Assembly (NCBI GenBank): GCA_026874595.1
Contig: CM049307.1
Location: 91,825,830 to 91,889,829 of the forward strand
DNA: 64,000 nt
Origin: Sipunculus nudus
Lineage: Eukaryota; Annelida; Sipuncula; Golfingiida; Sipunculidae
Direction of reading: 5' to 3'
The translations under genes and the position numbers were made by a program. The stretch's first letter is position 1, and the number at the start of each line of letters is the position of its first letter. Shown here piece after piece: positions 44,901-57,662 of the stretch. The notes beneath the pieces are model-generated. The model was not told where the DNA came from. It did no database searches and was given only the letters and a program-made list of their open reading frames with translations.

Positions 44901-47900
44901 AAATGCAGATTTCGAGTTATATTTACGGATGACTGTTTAATGATAAATGTAAGATCATTTAATTGAAAAAAAGGCAACTGGAGAATATCGCCTCTTTATC
45001 CAAATATACACAGTAGTAAACTGAATTTATATTTTATATGATTCAGAGGTTATTTGGCTCTAGTTATTCATTCGGGTCACGTGGTCTCCCTTATATACAT
45101 ATCGGTTATCATAATTGTTTGGTCATTTAAAGAGAAATTAAGGGTGTCTTGGATAGAATGTCATGCCTAAACATTTTTTTTTTGCATTATAATCTACAGT
45201 GATAATTAAAAAGTAAACCCTTGCTAAAATATTAAAATTTGATGTATAGTCTTCTTAACCAAAAAAAAGAATTTGTTTTAATTGTGTTTCTTAAATGATT
45301 TTTTTTAAATTAATATGTAAAATATGGTTGTTTATTTCTGAAAAAAAGCAAGTGTAATATAAAATTTAAAATTATGCATATATTTACACTACGAATTTCA
45401 GGACAGTTTTGTATAAGATCATTTTAACTGAAGCAAAATCGATCACTTGGGGGAATTTTAAGATTTAATCTATAATCTTTGGAAATATTTTAATGGTTTG
45501 ATATTTATGTTATAAACAACATTTAGAAATCATTTTGAAGTATATTAAACAGATAATTTATGAGAAATAAATTATTTAAATATTTAAAAAATAATAATAT
45601 TAAATTGTTTTATTTAAAAAACTCGTTTTGAAAAAAAAATATCCCGTCTGTGGTTAATAAGGACACCAAACTTCAAAAGTTGATAATAAAAGTTTTAGTT
45701 TTAAATTTTCACCGCAACTTATAATACTTTAAGCAGGGTTTGGGTATAAATAGCTTTTGTTTTTGATATAAGATATTTTTTATATTTTTGCTTAAAGAAG
45801 ACATATAAATCAAATGTAAATTACAGACGTCCCAACATAATTAGTCGCGGATGGAGCGCTGCCGTGGGCGTTCGATGAGGTATTATTCGATATATGGAAT
45901 TAATCTGGTAATATCTTCAGGGCTTTCTTTTGACCCTTCATGTTATAATTTGAAAAGGTACGAGTTACCGCTGGAATAAATATACGAACATCAACAGGCA
46001 TTGCCACAGAGGCGACGTGTCATTTTCATCAAATCAAGTCTACCGGCACTTGCTTCATTATGCCCGTGTCATCTTTTGCTTCGTGGCTTCTGTCGTCTGT
46101 TTATTGTCGTCTGCTCACTTATGATCAGAGTCTCATATTCCCGCGTCTGCCGGAATAAGTAATTATAGCCGACTATAGTCCACGCAATACAGTTGCCTCA
46201 GTCTGCCTCTGGTCCGTGATGTTGATTCAGAGAACAGTTTTGTAAAGCCACGAACAATTTATAGATCTCCATGTGGTGGCCTTTATAGTTGTTGCTGGAA
46301 TATGGATAATAAAACCGGTAATTAAATTGGAAGTAAATACTTTAATGCGTTGACTGATGTGTTTATCCAGTTCTCTCTGTGTATGTGGCTGTTCATGAGA
46401 AAGATATGTGGGGGAAGTAGAATTGAATAGGGCTCTGCCTATTTAGCGAATCACAGTTGGCATTTTACAGAGGAACGATTTTTACATTTTTAGATGGGCG
46501 ATATATGGCATGTAAGGACCAATTGATTTGTTTCATTTTAAACATGGTGCATTCCATGAATTCGGTTTCATGCGTGAAAGAGTATTCAACAGTAAAATTT
46601 AATGCGATTTCTGGGGTCGTTTTTTTGAGTCAGTACTTAGGTGTCCCTGCGAAAGAATATAACATTTATTTTATAAATGCTTTATGGGTGGGGCTGCTTC
46701 CGCTACAGCAAATCTCTAGATAACTGAAACATCTGTCTGATGTTATAACTTTGTCTTTCTCATAAAATAAGGATTTATTTAAAATCTGTTATATTATGTC
46801 CAATATTCGAGTGCATTAATTTTGAGCGCTTATATATTGATCGGTAACCCTTAACCATACGCGCGCATATGCATGTACGAACGCGTGAACACTAGCATAC
46901 TGCGGCTGCCTTTTTGTTCGCGAGGGTTTAAAATTCGCGATATTCGTGAAAGGGGGATTATCGCGAAAATAAAAAAAAATTTTGGATAAGAGGCCCCATC
47001 GTGGAAGGCAAGTCGAATGGAAGAACATTGATATTTTAATAAATATAATAATCAATCTTGTATTTTCATCGATTGCTAATACAATGCTATCAGATCTGTC
47101 AAATATGCCATCAATGAACAATATCGTTCGATGTTACATTAGGTTCCTGTCCAATTATTAAAAATTTGTTAACACATAATTTGATATATACTTAATCCAT
47201 ATAATAATTGATAACTTTGTGTAGGTTTTTGATATGGTGAGATCGCTGTCATGGAACCTACGCGAAACACTGAAAAAGTGGTTATTGCACAATTTTAACT
47301 CCGCTAATGGGAAGCCATTTACAGTACAAATAGGTTAGTGATTCCGTAGGCTAAAATTCCCTTCAGCGTATAGACAAATACTGTGCCTATATGCCTGGAA
47401 CACACGGCGGTTGAACCCCTGTGGGTTCTTGGCTTACAGAGTCTGGTTTACGCAGTTTTCAATCTAATTTGTAAACATTTTCCTGTCATTTTACTGAGCG
47501 CAATAATAATAAATAATTTTTCCAGCGGCTTAGGTACAAGGTCGGAATCTAAGTTTTCAAACGGCACTGTATCCATTAAGTAGTGCCCCCCGCACATACT
47601 TGTGGACTTGTGATTGACTATTCAAATAAGAAATATATAGACAAGTACCCAGCACAATTATAACTATACACAGGATGTGAAGACGGGATGTTAATGTAAA
47701 ATTTTTTAATTGTTATTTTGAGTGTTCAGCAATTTTTTTTTATTTATAGTGTGTGTCACTTCTTTCATTTTAGGTACCAATAGAGTAGCGAGTTGAAAAT
47801 CAAATACCCTTGGACGGACCTTTGATCATATTGGTAATCAAACCAACTTGAAAAAAATTCCTAATTAGGCCTTATCGGCCTGAAGATCTGATCTGTTTCA

Positions 47901-47924
47901 GTAACTTTTGAAAAATATTGAAAA
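44901..47924. other. AT-rich non-coding stretch
   Basis: 45100-45830 is very AT-rich. 45840-46330 is less so and could hold regulatory sequence, but no exon is evident. Confidence 0.5.
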
Positions 47925-48006
47925 ATAGCGATATATCACGATATGCAGTATGATAATTACCGTATCGCGATATACAGATAAATCGATAATATCACACAGC
48001 CCAACC
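47925..48006. repeat. hAT-like terminal fragment
   Basis: ATATCACGATATGC, then ACCGTATCGCGATATACAGA, ATCGATAATATCACACAGCCC: the same TATCG-rich terminal style as 41074-41611. Only one end recognised. Confidence 0.4.
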
Positions 48007-48089
48007 ATTTAATGGTTTAATTCCCTATTACTATACTACTACTACTACCACTACTACTACTAGCAATAATAATAATAACTACATGTGGT

Positions 48090-49215
48090 CGGACAATGGT
48101 CCTCAGAGGGCCCCGCGTTTCTGCTAGTGCTGGACTAGTTTACATATGGGTGAAGAATAAAGTTAAATTTGAAAAATATCACACACAGAAACTGTTTTTT
48201 ATCAATATGCCTGAGGGAAAAAATCATACTGGATTAAAGAAGATATGTCTGAAATAATGTGTGCAATAGAAAATCACCGAAGTAGTCTGTTAGCCATATT
48301 TGATTTTGAGCAAGTCTGTAATTCAATAGGTCTGGAGCCCTCATAGGGACCAATGATCCCTGTAAATTTGGAAAAGCTGAAGTATGTTGTTGTTTAGTTA
48401 TCACGCACGAAAGAAAATCAGCAATTGGGCAGTGGCGGCCATATTGAAATTCCAACAGGTCTGTAATTTAAAAAGTCTGGAGCTCTCACAAGTACCAATC
48501 ATCCCTGTGAATTTGGGAAAGCTGCAGGAGGTTGTTGTTGAGTTATCGCACACGAAAGAAAATCAGCGATCGGGCTGAGGAGGCCATATTGAAATTCAGA
48601 CAGGTCTGTTATTCAATAGGTCTGGAGCACTCATAGGTACCAGTCATCCCTGTAAAGTGGGAAAGTTGCAGTAGGTTGTTGTTGAATTATCGCTCGTGAA
48701 AGAAAATCAGCGATCGGGCTGCGGCGGCCATATTTGAATTCCGACAGGTATGTAATTCAATAGGTCTGGAGCCCTCATAGATACCAACCATTCCTGTGAA
48801 TTTGGGAAAGCTGCAGTATGTTATTGTTGGGTTGTCGCGTGCGAAAGCAAATGAGCGATTGGGCTGTCGCGGCCATATTTGAATCCGATAAGTCTGTAAT
48901 CCGATAGGTCTGGAGCCCTCATAGGGACCAAACATCCCTGTGAATTTGGGAAAGCTGCAGTAAGTGGTTGTTGAGTTATTGCGTGCAAAAGAAAATCAGC
49001 GATTGGGCTGTGGCGGCCATATTTGAATTTTGTCAAGTCTGTAATTCAATAGGCCTGGAGCCCTCATAGGTACCAATCATCCCTGAGAATTTTGGAAAGC
49101 TGCAGTATGTTGTTGTTCAGTTAACGCGTGCGAAAGAAAGTGTCACTGACAGAAGGACGGACTGACATGGTGATCACTATAGGGCACCGCTTGTCAAGCG
49201 GGGCCCTAAATAATA
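48090..49215. mobile_element. Helentron/pearl-like element with 145-bp tandem core
   Basis: Six direct repeats of 144-145 bp (anchor TCTGGAG at 48331, 48476, 48621, 48765, 48909 and, as CCTGGAG, 49054) carry AATTCAATAGGTCTGGAGCC, CATCCCTGTGAATTTGGGAA and AATCAGCGATCGGGCTG-type blocks. AGGGCCCCGC near 48108 is matched inverted by GCGGGGCCCT near 49199, next to a palindrome AGGGCACCGCTTG-T-CAAGCGGGGCCCT. Tandem cores with hairpin ends are typical of non-autonomous Helentrons (pearl elements) in molluscs; exact class is inference. Confidence 0.7.
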
Positions 49216-49980
49216 ATTATAATAATAATAATGATAACTATAATAATTCATATACCCAGCTAAATATAGATATTTATTGACGGTGATATTTGGCGGTTAT
49301 TACTTAAACAAGTGCAGGGTGTCTATTTTTATTGCCCCTTCAGAGCCCCATGTGGCGTTCATGGAAGTAATAACGGTTTGGTTTAATCACAGATGTAAAC
49401 CCAGGCGAGCGGAATTCCGAATTAGGAAAACGTCCAACAATGTACAATGAGAGAACAAGACAGTTTCTGTTCGTTTGACCACAGTGGGGGTGAGTAACAA
49501 TTGACTAATTAAACACGGTTGACTCCCAAAAGAGAATAGGAAACAAATGTTTTCAGACCACCTGTGTGGTTTTATTCGGTATGGTTTGCCGCCCGGACAT
49601 GCCGAAGTTTCGTCTCCATTTATATCCCCCCGTGCCGTATCTAACTGATCAATGTCTACATTTACCCGGTCCGATTAAACATGTGGTCCTCACCGCTTAT
49701 TTAAAAGTCAAATCAACCGATAGCCAGCTCCGGGATCGAGAAACTACATTATGTGCGTCTAGGTAAAGGCGAGACAACCCTGCGCTTGGCATTAATTTAT
49801 CTTAATTGTCTGCGCAAATAATGTCCTTTTGTTGGTCTGTTTAGAGGATACAAATACAAACACATAATTGGAAATTTTTGAGTTTCCTTTAAAATAACGT
49901 CCGCTTTGCAGAAATTTTCTTTGGTGCAGGTTTCTTAATCAGTGCAGATCGAATAATTTGTAAGGTCCTTTCATTAAGTC

Positions 49981-50026
<46 letters not shown>

Positions 50027-50098
50027 GAGTAGAGCTATCTTTTTGATTACCAGATATAATCTTCACAACCACCATGCACGGACATTCTTTCCAATCAT
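49216..50098. other. Non-coding stretch
   Basis: (AT)n at 49984-50022. A 66-codon ORF at 49566-49766 is not convincing. Confidence 0.5.
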
Positions 50099-50389
50099 TT
50101 AAGCTGAAAGTAAACTGAGATGCCCTGCAAATAAAACTGGAAACACGGAATCTAGAAAACTGTTGTCTTGATTCACTATAAAAGAATCTACATCATATTC
50201 TTCATAAGGTGTTCGAGATAAACTCCAATGAGATTCTTGTTCTACGTACGTCTTTTCATTAACAAGATAGATGCAATATCCATTTTCTTCAACATCTTGT
50301 GAGCACGTTTTTAAGGCAAAGGCTTTATTAATAGAAGTATATCCTCGGTCCATCAATTTGAACAAAACACGTACGATTTTGTCTCCAGT
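50099..50389 (-). CDS. Unrecognised ORF, possible exon
   Basis: Open from a stop near 50392 to TAA at 50099-50101: KIVRVLFKLMDRGYTSINKA, then CSQDVEENGYCIYLVNEKTY, SHWSLSRTPYEEYDVDSF and a hydrophobic end. The first ATG gives about 84 residues. Composition is protein-like but no strong acceptor is visible and no family is recognised. Confidence 0.3.
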   Translation of the reverse strand, partial: TGDKIVRVLFKLMDRGYTSINKAFALKTCSQDVEENGYCIYLVNEKTYVEQESHWSLSRTPYEEYDVDSFIVNQDNSFLDSVFPVLFAGHLSLLSA

Positions 50390-51375
50390 TAATCATATTG
50401 GCGGATTAATGTATACACCAAACCACATTACCGTTGCTGTTGTCAGATAAACGGTTGAATGTGTACATAGCTTTAATGATTACACAAAAACGCAAAGCCG
50501 TTTTCGCCGTCGTTTTCGGATAACAGGTAAATGTGTACATAGCTTTAATGTTTACACACACAAAAAAACGCATTGACGTGTCGTCCCCGTTGCTGCCATT
50601 GTCGTTGTCGGATAAACGGATGTTTGTACAATCTTAAGCCTGCCTCCAATCTGCTGGCTTTTTTCGGCTGAATTTATTTTGTCAGCTGGAAAAATCTTAA
50701 AGTAACGCTGGACGGGCATGCCTCCACAAACATCTTTTAAATCAGCACTCGGATATTTTGGTTAGTGCTGGCTCCTTCTCGAAGATGTCATCATTAATGA
50801 TGAAAGAAGGTAAGGAAGAAGGAATAATCGATCGATTGTTCAAGTCATCTCATCCTCTGATTTTACGGGTCGATTAAAATTGAGCCAAAAAAACACGTCA
50901 CTTATCAAAGGTTTTCGTTGTTCCGGCAAAAAAAAGTTTGGCCGAATCGCTTGAAAAAGAGCGGCAGTGCAGTGGGCTTTGGTCTGAGGGTCCCCATAAG
51001 CCTTATTTATACACTATTTGAAGACAGCATCCCGGCGAAACGTTATAATATACCCGGTGGTTATAATAACTTAATGACTTGAAAACTCCACAAGAATAAA
51101 TTAAATATGATTTTTTTATAGGCTTTGTATCGGGGGGGGGGGCATATAATTGGAGACAAGATAGCGTTTATCCACTCACTTTTAGGGAGGTTAGATTTAA
51201 TCGATATAACTGTAAGTCTTTATTTTGTTCTTATATGTTCAAACCAAATGTAAATTATAAAAGTATATAGTTTTTTTTTCTTTTGAAAGATGTCTCAGAA
51301 TATTATCTATACCAGTTGTTTTCAAATTATCATTTTCATCATTGACTTCGCCCAGAACTTAAAAACAAACATTTA
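50390..51375. other. Non-coding stretch
   Basis: Short imperfect direct repeat around 50400-50600 (AGATAAACGGTTGAATGTGTAC / GGATAACAGGTAAATGTGTAC types) and a G-run at 51130-51141. No gene. Confidence 0.5.
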
Positions 51376-53411
51376 CATGTATATTTCAAGGCCCAGATTA
51401 GAATCTGGCCCAATTTAAAACTGGGGCAGCCCAGATCAAAATTTTGATTTGGACCGGCCCAGATCAAAATTCTAATCTGGGCCAGACCAGTTTTAAACTG
51501 GGCCAGCCCAGATTAAAATTTTGATCTGGGCCGGTCCAGATTAAAATCCTGTGGTGAAGCCTTCAGGATTTAAATCTGGTCTGGACTGATTTGAAACTGG
51601 GCCAGCCCAGATTAGAATTTTGATCTGGGCCAGTCAAGTTAACAATCCTGTGGTGGACTGATTTTAAACTGGACCAGCCCAGATCAGAATCCTAATCTAC
51701 CCCTAGGCTGGCTTCAATTACACTATATTTAACTAGCTGGCTTTTCATCAGTTCAAAGAATTTGTAAGACATTGTAAGACTGTAAGTCAATAAAAATTAA
51801 TATTTAATTAATTTATTTCATATTCTATGAAAATATCATTTGTTAGATCCTGTCATATTTATTTTGTAATTACACCTCTTATGTGGAATGTCTAATATAT
51901 AATTATAAGATATTCGTGTTAAACATTGGTATTTTATAGCTAAAAACTACAAATATAGCTTGCAGAACATGTGCATTAATTCAACAAACTAAAACAAAAT
52001 ATAATCAATAATAATTAATATATATGTTACTCAATGTTAAGCTTGTGATCCAAGACCTGTAAATGGAAAATTTTATTTGATATGTTTAATTAATTACATT
52101 TATCATAAGTTGGGGTTTTCTGTCTGGATCCCCCCCCCCCCAGTCTACCATTAAAAAAATTGCACTTATTGTAACATTGGACCTAGAACTTATAACATAC
52201 TACATATTAAGGAAAGAAGGCCCTGAAACATCTATTTAGATAGAACAGTGGAACAATATTTACCAACTCAGCATTTTAACTATTGAAGGTAGAGAATATT
52301 TGTATTGCAGCTTTTAACTATCTTCAATTTACATTACTTAACAGTTAATAGATTAACTTTTTTTTAAGTTATTAACTCCAAAGTGAAAATTCCACCACGT
52401 TTGTCACCCTCTGAATTAAAATTCTAAATTCCAATTTTCACTCATGTCCACCTCTATTTTTTAGACTGACAAATGACAACAATCACATCATTTTCTCAGC
52501 TGTGGATTTTCTGCTATTGAAGATTTTAGAAATGGTATCACAAACCTCTCCCTAGCCCCATGTTGGGCACAATGTCATGCTGCTCACCCAAATGACCATC
52601 AAGATTGATAAATTACTTTTGTTCACTTACAAACGGCTAAAGCTGGTATTTAATTATGCATGTATATATTTAATATTACACATGAATTTTGATATTTAGA
52701 ACAGAAAATTATCTCAGTTAGGTTGAAAATTTTGATATTAAGTCAAGTAGATGTCTCAGAACTGACATATATTCTAAACTGTAATTAATTATGGTAGTTG
52801 GTTTAGGTGAAGTTTGAATGTGAACTTGTATGCATGAAGAAAAGATGAAACCAAAAAAGCACATCACATTTGTTCATTAGCTTTTTCCTCACTAAAATAT
52901 TTTAAATGATCTTGTTCATTATGTGTTTTGTGCACTTTAAAATGGTGTATCTGGAATAAATGTATACTGTATTGTCTGTTTTAAGATGATAAAAATCAAG
53001 CTAGCCTAAGATTAGATTAGGATTCTGATCTGGTTAGGCCCAGTTTAAAATCATTCCATCACAGGATTGTAATCTTGACTAGCCCAGATTAAAATTTTGA
53101 TCTGGGCCAGCCCAGTTTTAGATCAGTCCACCACAGGATAATAAACTTAACCAGCCCAGATCAAAATTCTGATCTGGGCCAGCCCAGTTTAAAATCAGTC
53201 CAGACCAGATTTAAATCCTGAAGTCTTCACCACAGGATTTTAATCTGGACCGGCCCAGATCAAAATTTTAATCTGGGCTGGCCCAGTTTAAAACTGGTCT
53301 GGCCCAGATTAGAATTTTAATCTGGGCCAGTCCAAATCAAAATTTTGATCTGGGCTGGCCCAGTTTTAAATTGGGCCAGATTCTAATCTGGGCCTCGACA
53401 TATACATGAAC
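51376..53411. mobile_element. Large foldback element with palindrome-built inverted repeats
   Basis: Left arm about 51376-51715 and right arm about 52997-53411 are inverted copies, beginning at the tips with GCCCAGATTAGAATCTGGCC on both strands. Within each arm, units of CCCAGAT-(AAAATTTT core)-ATCTGGG alternate with CAGTTTTAAACTG, each itself a palindrome, plus CCTGTGGTG markers. The 1.3-kb interior is AT-rich with a C-run (52130-52141) and no ORF. The right arm is longer, roughly by one or two units. No target duplication could be fixed. Confidence 0.85.
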
Positions 53412-54548
53412 GACAATGTGTCCGCCAATGTAAGGTTATACACATATAAGAATAACGGTGAAAATTTGAGAAAATTACTTTCATTTAACAGAAATATTTA
53501 TTTCATAATATGTGGTGGGAGTGAAGAAAAATATGATTTCCTGTGAATTTCCAATCAACGCTCATGGGATTACTGCGGGACCGCTATGGGGAATAAAGAA
53601 CCATTACCTTATATCGCATTCCCTTAAAAATTGAGTTCTCCTTGTCACATAAGGCGGACACCTGATCCTTTACACCCTCTTTTTGGAAAGAAAAAACAAT
53701 GTACTTCCTTTTTAGATATCTTCCCTATTTCCTTCCGGTACTTGTCTTATAAGCACCACTGATAATTGCTTCCGAGTGTCATTTATTACGAACGATTTAG
53801 ATGGAAACAAGCGGATTCAAAACGTCTAATGATGGCAATCTGATTTAGACAGCCCTGCAGGAGTGAGCGGAAAGCACTGTTGATACATCTGAGCAAAATA
53901 CGCTCGAATCCACGTTAGTTGCTATCTTCTGCCTTCAAGAGCTGCTTTTCCGTTCAAGATGTCCTTACAATCGTCAGTAAATACCCTATCAGTCCTCTTT
54001 CTTTTCTTGATTCTGCGTCAATATCCTACAAATAACTCTAATAAATCGTCTCAGTCTTTTCAGCGTGGGTTGGAAAACCAACCATTGGCCAAATTAATAT
54101 GTTTTGAAGCGTATTTGTCACATCGCATTTTACAGTAATCTGCCGCAAATTTCGACCACCATGTAAAATATTAAGTAGGTTTGCTCATGTTTTGTTGTCC
54201 CGGGACACTTATTATTTTCACGACTTTTTAAAAAGTATTAAAAACGCAATTATATTTATTACCTCCTGTTTGGCGCACGTAGTTTCCCTTTTTGTGTTAG
54301 GTCCATTGTTTGTGTACGACGTTGTGCTAAATATAATATCACAAAGGCCGTTTGATTATATAGTTTATTGACGTAATTTGTAAGAGCTGGTTCTTGAGCT
54401 TAAGGATACATAATGCCTCTTGTCGAAAAAAAGACATGATATAGAATGCACTTAAGATAGTTCCTTGTCACTAATGTAAGACAAGGTGACTTCCGCTTTT
54501 CTTATTGTGTCTAGATTTAATTAAGATGACGGATGATTCGTTGCTTAA

Positions 54549-54590
<42 letters not shown>

Positions 54591-54799
54591 CTATCATACA
54601 CACATAATGTATATGTATATGTGATATTTAATATAGTTTTTTTTATATTTATAACGTTTGCATTACAAAATGCGTAGTCTCCCTTTAATCAATTAAATCA
54701 TTTATTTCATGTATCAGTAAATGGCCTGACGTTTCCCACGTAAATTTGTCAGTAACTTTATTAGTTTAATTACCAGAAAGTTATGTTTTCATTCAAGTT
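53412..54799. other. Non-coding stretch
   Basis: (AT)n at 54549-54586; no gene seen. Confidence 0.55.
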
Positions 54800-55040
54800 T
54801 GTGTATGCGTATATTTTTGTGTTTGTTCATATAAATCACGCAGTCATAAATGTAATATCATGACATTTTCAGAACAATGATGAATCTATTAGATTTTGGT
54901 GTGGATTCGGATTATGAAATGGATCCAGGAACGTCAGCAAGGAATATTCACAAATCTGTAGTTGCGAATGAACCTGCACCGAATATGTGAATGGCGGCGG
55001 CTTGCATGCATTAGAATAGGGATTTCAAGTTTGAATTCTT
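54800..55040 (+). repeat. Dispersed repeat family, copy 2
   Basis: ATAAATCACGCAGTCATAAA, then GATTTTGGTGTGGATTCGGA and GGATCCAGGAACGTCAGCAAGG-type sequence, collinear with 59030-59180. Confidence 0.7.
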
Positions 55041-55675
55041 AAAATGGCCACCTTTTGGAAATGTTTGGTAAGGATGTACAAATCTAGGAAATAATATAAG
55101 TACAATATAGAGACCAGACCTTAAAATGGAGACCAGAAAGACATGTGATCGGTCTCCGTGGTGTCACATTTAGTAACCCAGCTTCATTGGCATGGCAACC
55201 AAGGATTACTTTCTATTTCATGCAATAAGTTTCAATTATGTAAAGTTTGGGCGAAACGTGTCAAAGTGTACGATCGCTCTCGAAGTGGAGGTTTTCTCAT
55301 ATTGCTCACATACCTTTATGTTAAAGGGTTGTCTTTTCTATATGAAAGCTTTAAGACAACATCCGTTTGATAGTCTTTCGTTCACTTAACAATTCATTAT
55401 ATATTTTTACAGAATAAGTATATATCATAAATTAATACTATTGTTAGATGGCAGATGAGTTTCGCATTTAAGCTGTTCATTTATTTTCAATTACAAATCA
55501 TTTTACATTACTTTAAGGTCCTTGTATTTCAGTGCCCCGCCAAGGAGAAAATGTTTTAACTCATCTGTTCTTGTGTTGATTGATTTCTTTGTCTATTAAC
55601 AGGATTACGCGAGAACTTTAGTCACATGTGAACGTTCTGCTGATAGACCAGGATCCCACACGGTTGAAGAGGGGG

Positions 55676-55850
55676 CCTGGACAGTGGAGGGGTAAAACGC
55701 TCGAGGCTCTCCCCTTTCGAGGCTGGTTCGATCCCGGCGTGGCTATGAGAATGGGCTGTAGTTGCCCGTCCAAGGTCGGTCGTTCTCTCCGGGTCCTCCG
55801 GTTTCCTTCTTCTCTACACCATCCGAGCCATTGAGATTGTCTTACATTAG
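55676..55850 (+). repeat. tRNA-derived SINE
   Basis: A-box-like GTGGAGGGGTAAAACGCTCG (55684-55703), B-box GGTTCGATCCC (55724-55734), then a body with TTCTCTCCGGGTCCTCCGG shared in part with the minus strand of 60400-60560. Confidence 0.7.
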
Positions 55851-56809
55851 TAATTTTAGCTAGATAGTTCATGTTCAAACCTATGTAAAACAAATAAAGT
55901 TTACATTTATAAACGATGGCGGACACTGTTTGGTTGTTTGGTTTGGCATAGGTATGGGTTCTTCTGAGATTAGTTTGAGACCTTCTAAACTGTCCGGTTA
56001 GTGACTTAAATTATTAATTTGGTAGTTCATGAATTCAGGTAAATACATACCGGTCAACAAAACCGTTTAACTGTCAGAGACACTACGTCTGGGATACCTG
56101 GCCGTGCAAACGCTTACTCATGACAATCCCGTTCCCAACACAAGTGTTCTTGTCATAGATCTTTGTCTGACTGAAGATGTATTAAGCCCTCATAGCGCTC
56201 ATGTTAAAATGGCCTGGAATTTAGATTGGAGTCGAAGAGGAAGATGACACCAAGCCATGAAGATGTGGATCATTCAACAATTATAGAGCAAAAAGGTTTT
56301 CGGAGCAAAGTGTTCAGTTGCCCTGATATGACACACTATATAAAATCAGACGTTCTAGACAGAAACCTTGAAGAATGCTTGTTATTAAAAAAGAACAATG
56401 GTCTTGATATGATATATAAAACATTATTTCTAGGGAGACGCGAACAGACATGTATATTGTGGTCTTACGTCATGAAATAATCCTCTGCAGCAGATGGTAC
56501 ATTCATTTACGTGGCACTTCTTTACAAGAGTTCCTTTAATTATCTTTATACTGCTAGAGATGCCTCATAAAACATACTAAGACTTCTTTAAATATGCTTT
56601 TTCAAACATGAACGAAGATTTCGCAAATCTTTTAGAATGCTTATGTGTAATCCATTGATAAGCCGAACTGCTGTCTAAGATATAATACATAAGATCTTTC
56701 TAGACATTTTCATATCTTAAGAGGCAGACCAAACAATACGTAATTTAGAACCATGAGCCTATCAGGATCTTGACGTGATGTATATTTACGGCATTTTTTT
56801 TCCATTTAA
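55851..56809. other. Non-coding stretch
   Basis: An 84-codon ORF at 56226-56480 (MTPSHEDVDHSTIIEQKGF...) lacks splice or family support. Nothing else. Confidence 0.45.
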
Positions 56810-57100
56810 GTTGGTACCGCCGCCCGTGAACAAGATCAGGCCGGCCTGCATTTCTGTTCACTTGGTCCCCCGGAAGATGGGGCACAATCCCCTGTCACCA
56901 GCATCCGTGTAACTAATCCGCACATTAGCAATATAAGTCGGCCATGATTTCTTTATTCCATCATATCCGATTACGTCGACGCCCGGGTTGATAGCAGAGA
57001 CGCCCGGAGGCCGTGACTGACTGTCACGTTGTTGGCAGTCCGTTCTTTTTAAAGAGAAACTTAAAACCCGACAGATAGGATGTACAATTCGCTACTGCCA
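56810..57100 (-). other. GC-rich island with an ATG-less open frame
   Basis: Clearly richer in G+C than its surroundings. The minus strand stays open for about 80 codons without ATG: DCQQRDSQSRPPGVSAINPG, VDVIGYDGIKKSWPTYIANV, RISYTDAGDRGLCPIFRGTK, then TGA near 56860. No obvious acceptor. It could be an exon, or a conserved regulatory element that happens to be open. Confidence 0.25.
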
Positions 57101-57549
57101 AGAGATACATCACTGTGAAGTAAAGGGACATACAAATTCCAAGACACAACTACAACAACTGTCTTCAAGAAAAAAAAATGTAAAAATGATCTGTTTATTA
57201 ACCTTTTGTTATCCTTTGATATCATGGTCATAGCTAAAACGACCTTATAAAAATCCCTTAATAATTCAAATTAACCAAGCAACAATTGTTAGAAATATGA
57301 TAATCTGCTGAATGGAATTCGTGACCGACAAAATATTAAGGTTACTGTTTCTTTAATAAACGTTCTGAATTACCAGGTTACTTGTTATTACGATGGAGGT
57401 TCTTGAATGGTTAACTGCTCGTTTCAAATTCTCTATAAAGACTGCCCACGCATATAATTTCGATCCCGCAGTAGAGTTAAAGATAAGCGCTCTTTAGCTT
57501 TACGTATCCCTCGTTCTTTTCTGGTTTAAAAAATGCATAGAACTTGTAA

Positions 57550-57596
<47 letters not shown>

Positions 57597-57621
57597 GTGT
57601 GTGTAGGTATGTATAGGTATG

Positions 57622-57662
<41 letters not shown>

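Noticed and set aside
48234-49036. Several 64-82 codon ORFs on both strands
   Set aside because: Shadows of the 145-bp tandem repeat.
56226-56480. 84-codon ORF starting near MTPSHEDVDHS
   Set aside because: Hydrophilic and plausible in composition, but no family, no acceptor or donor and AT-rich codon use equal to background.
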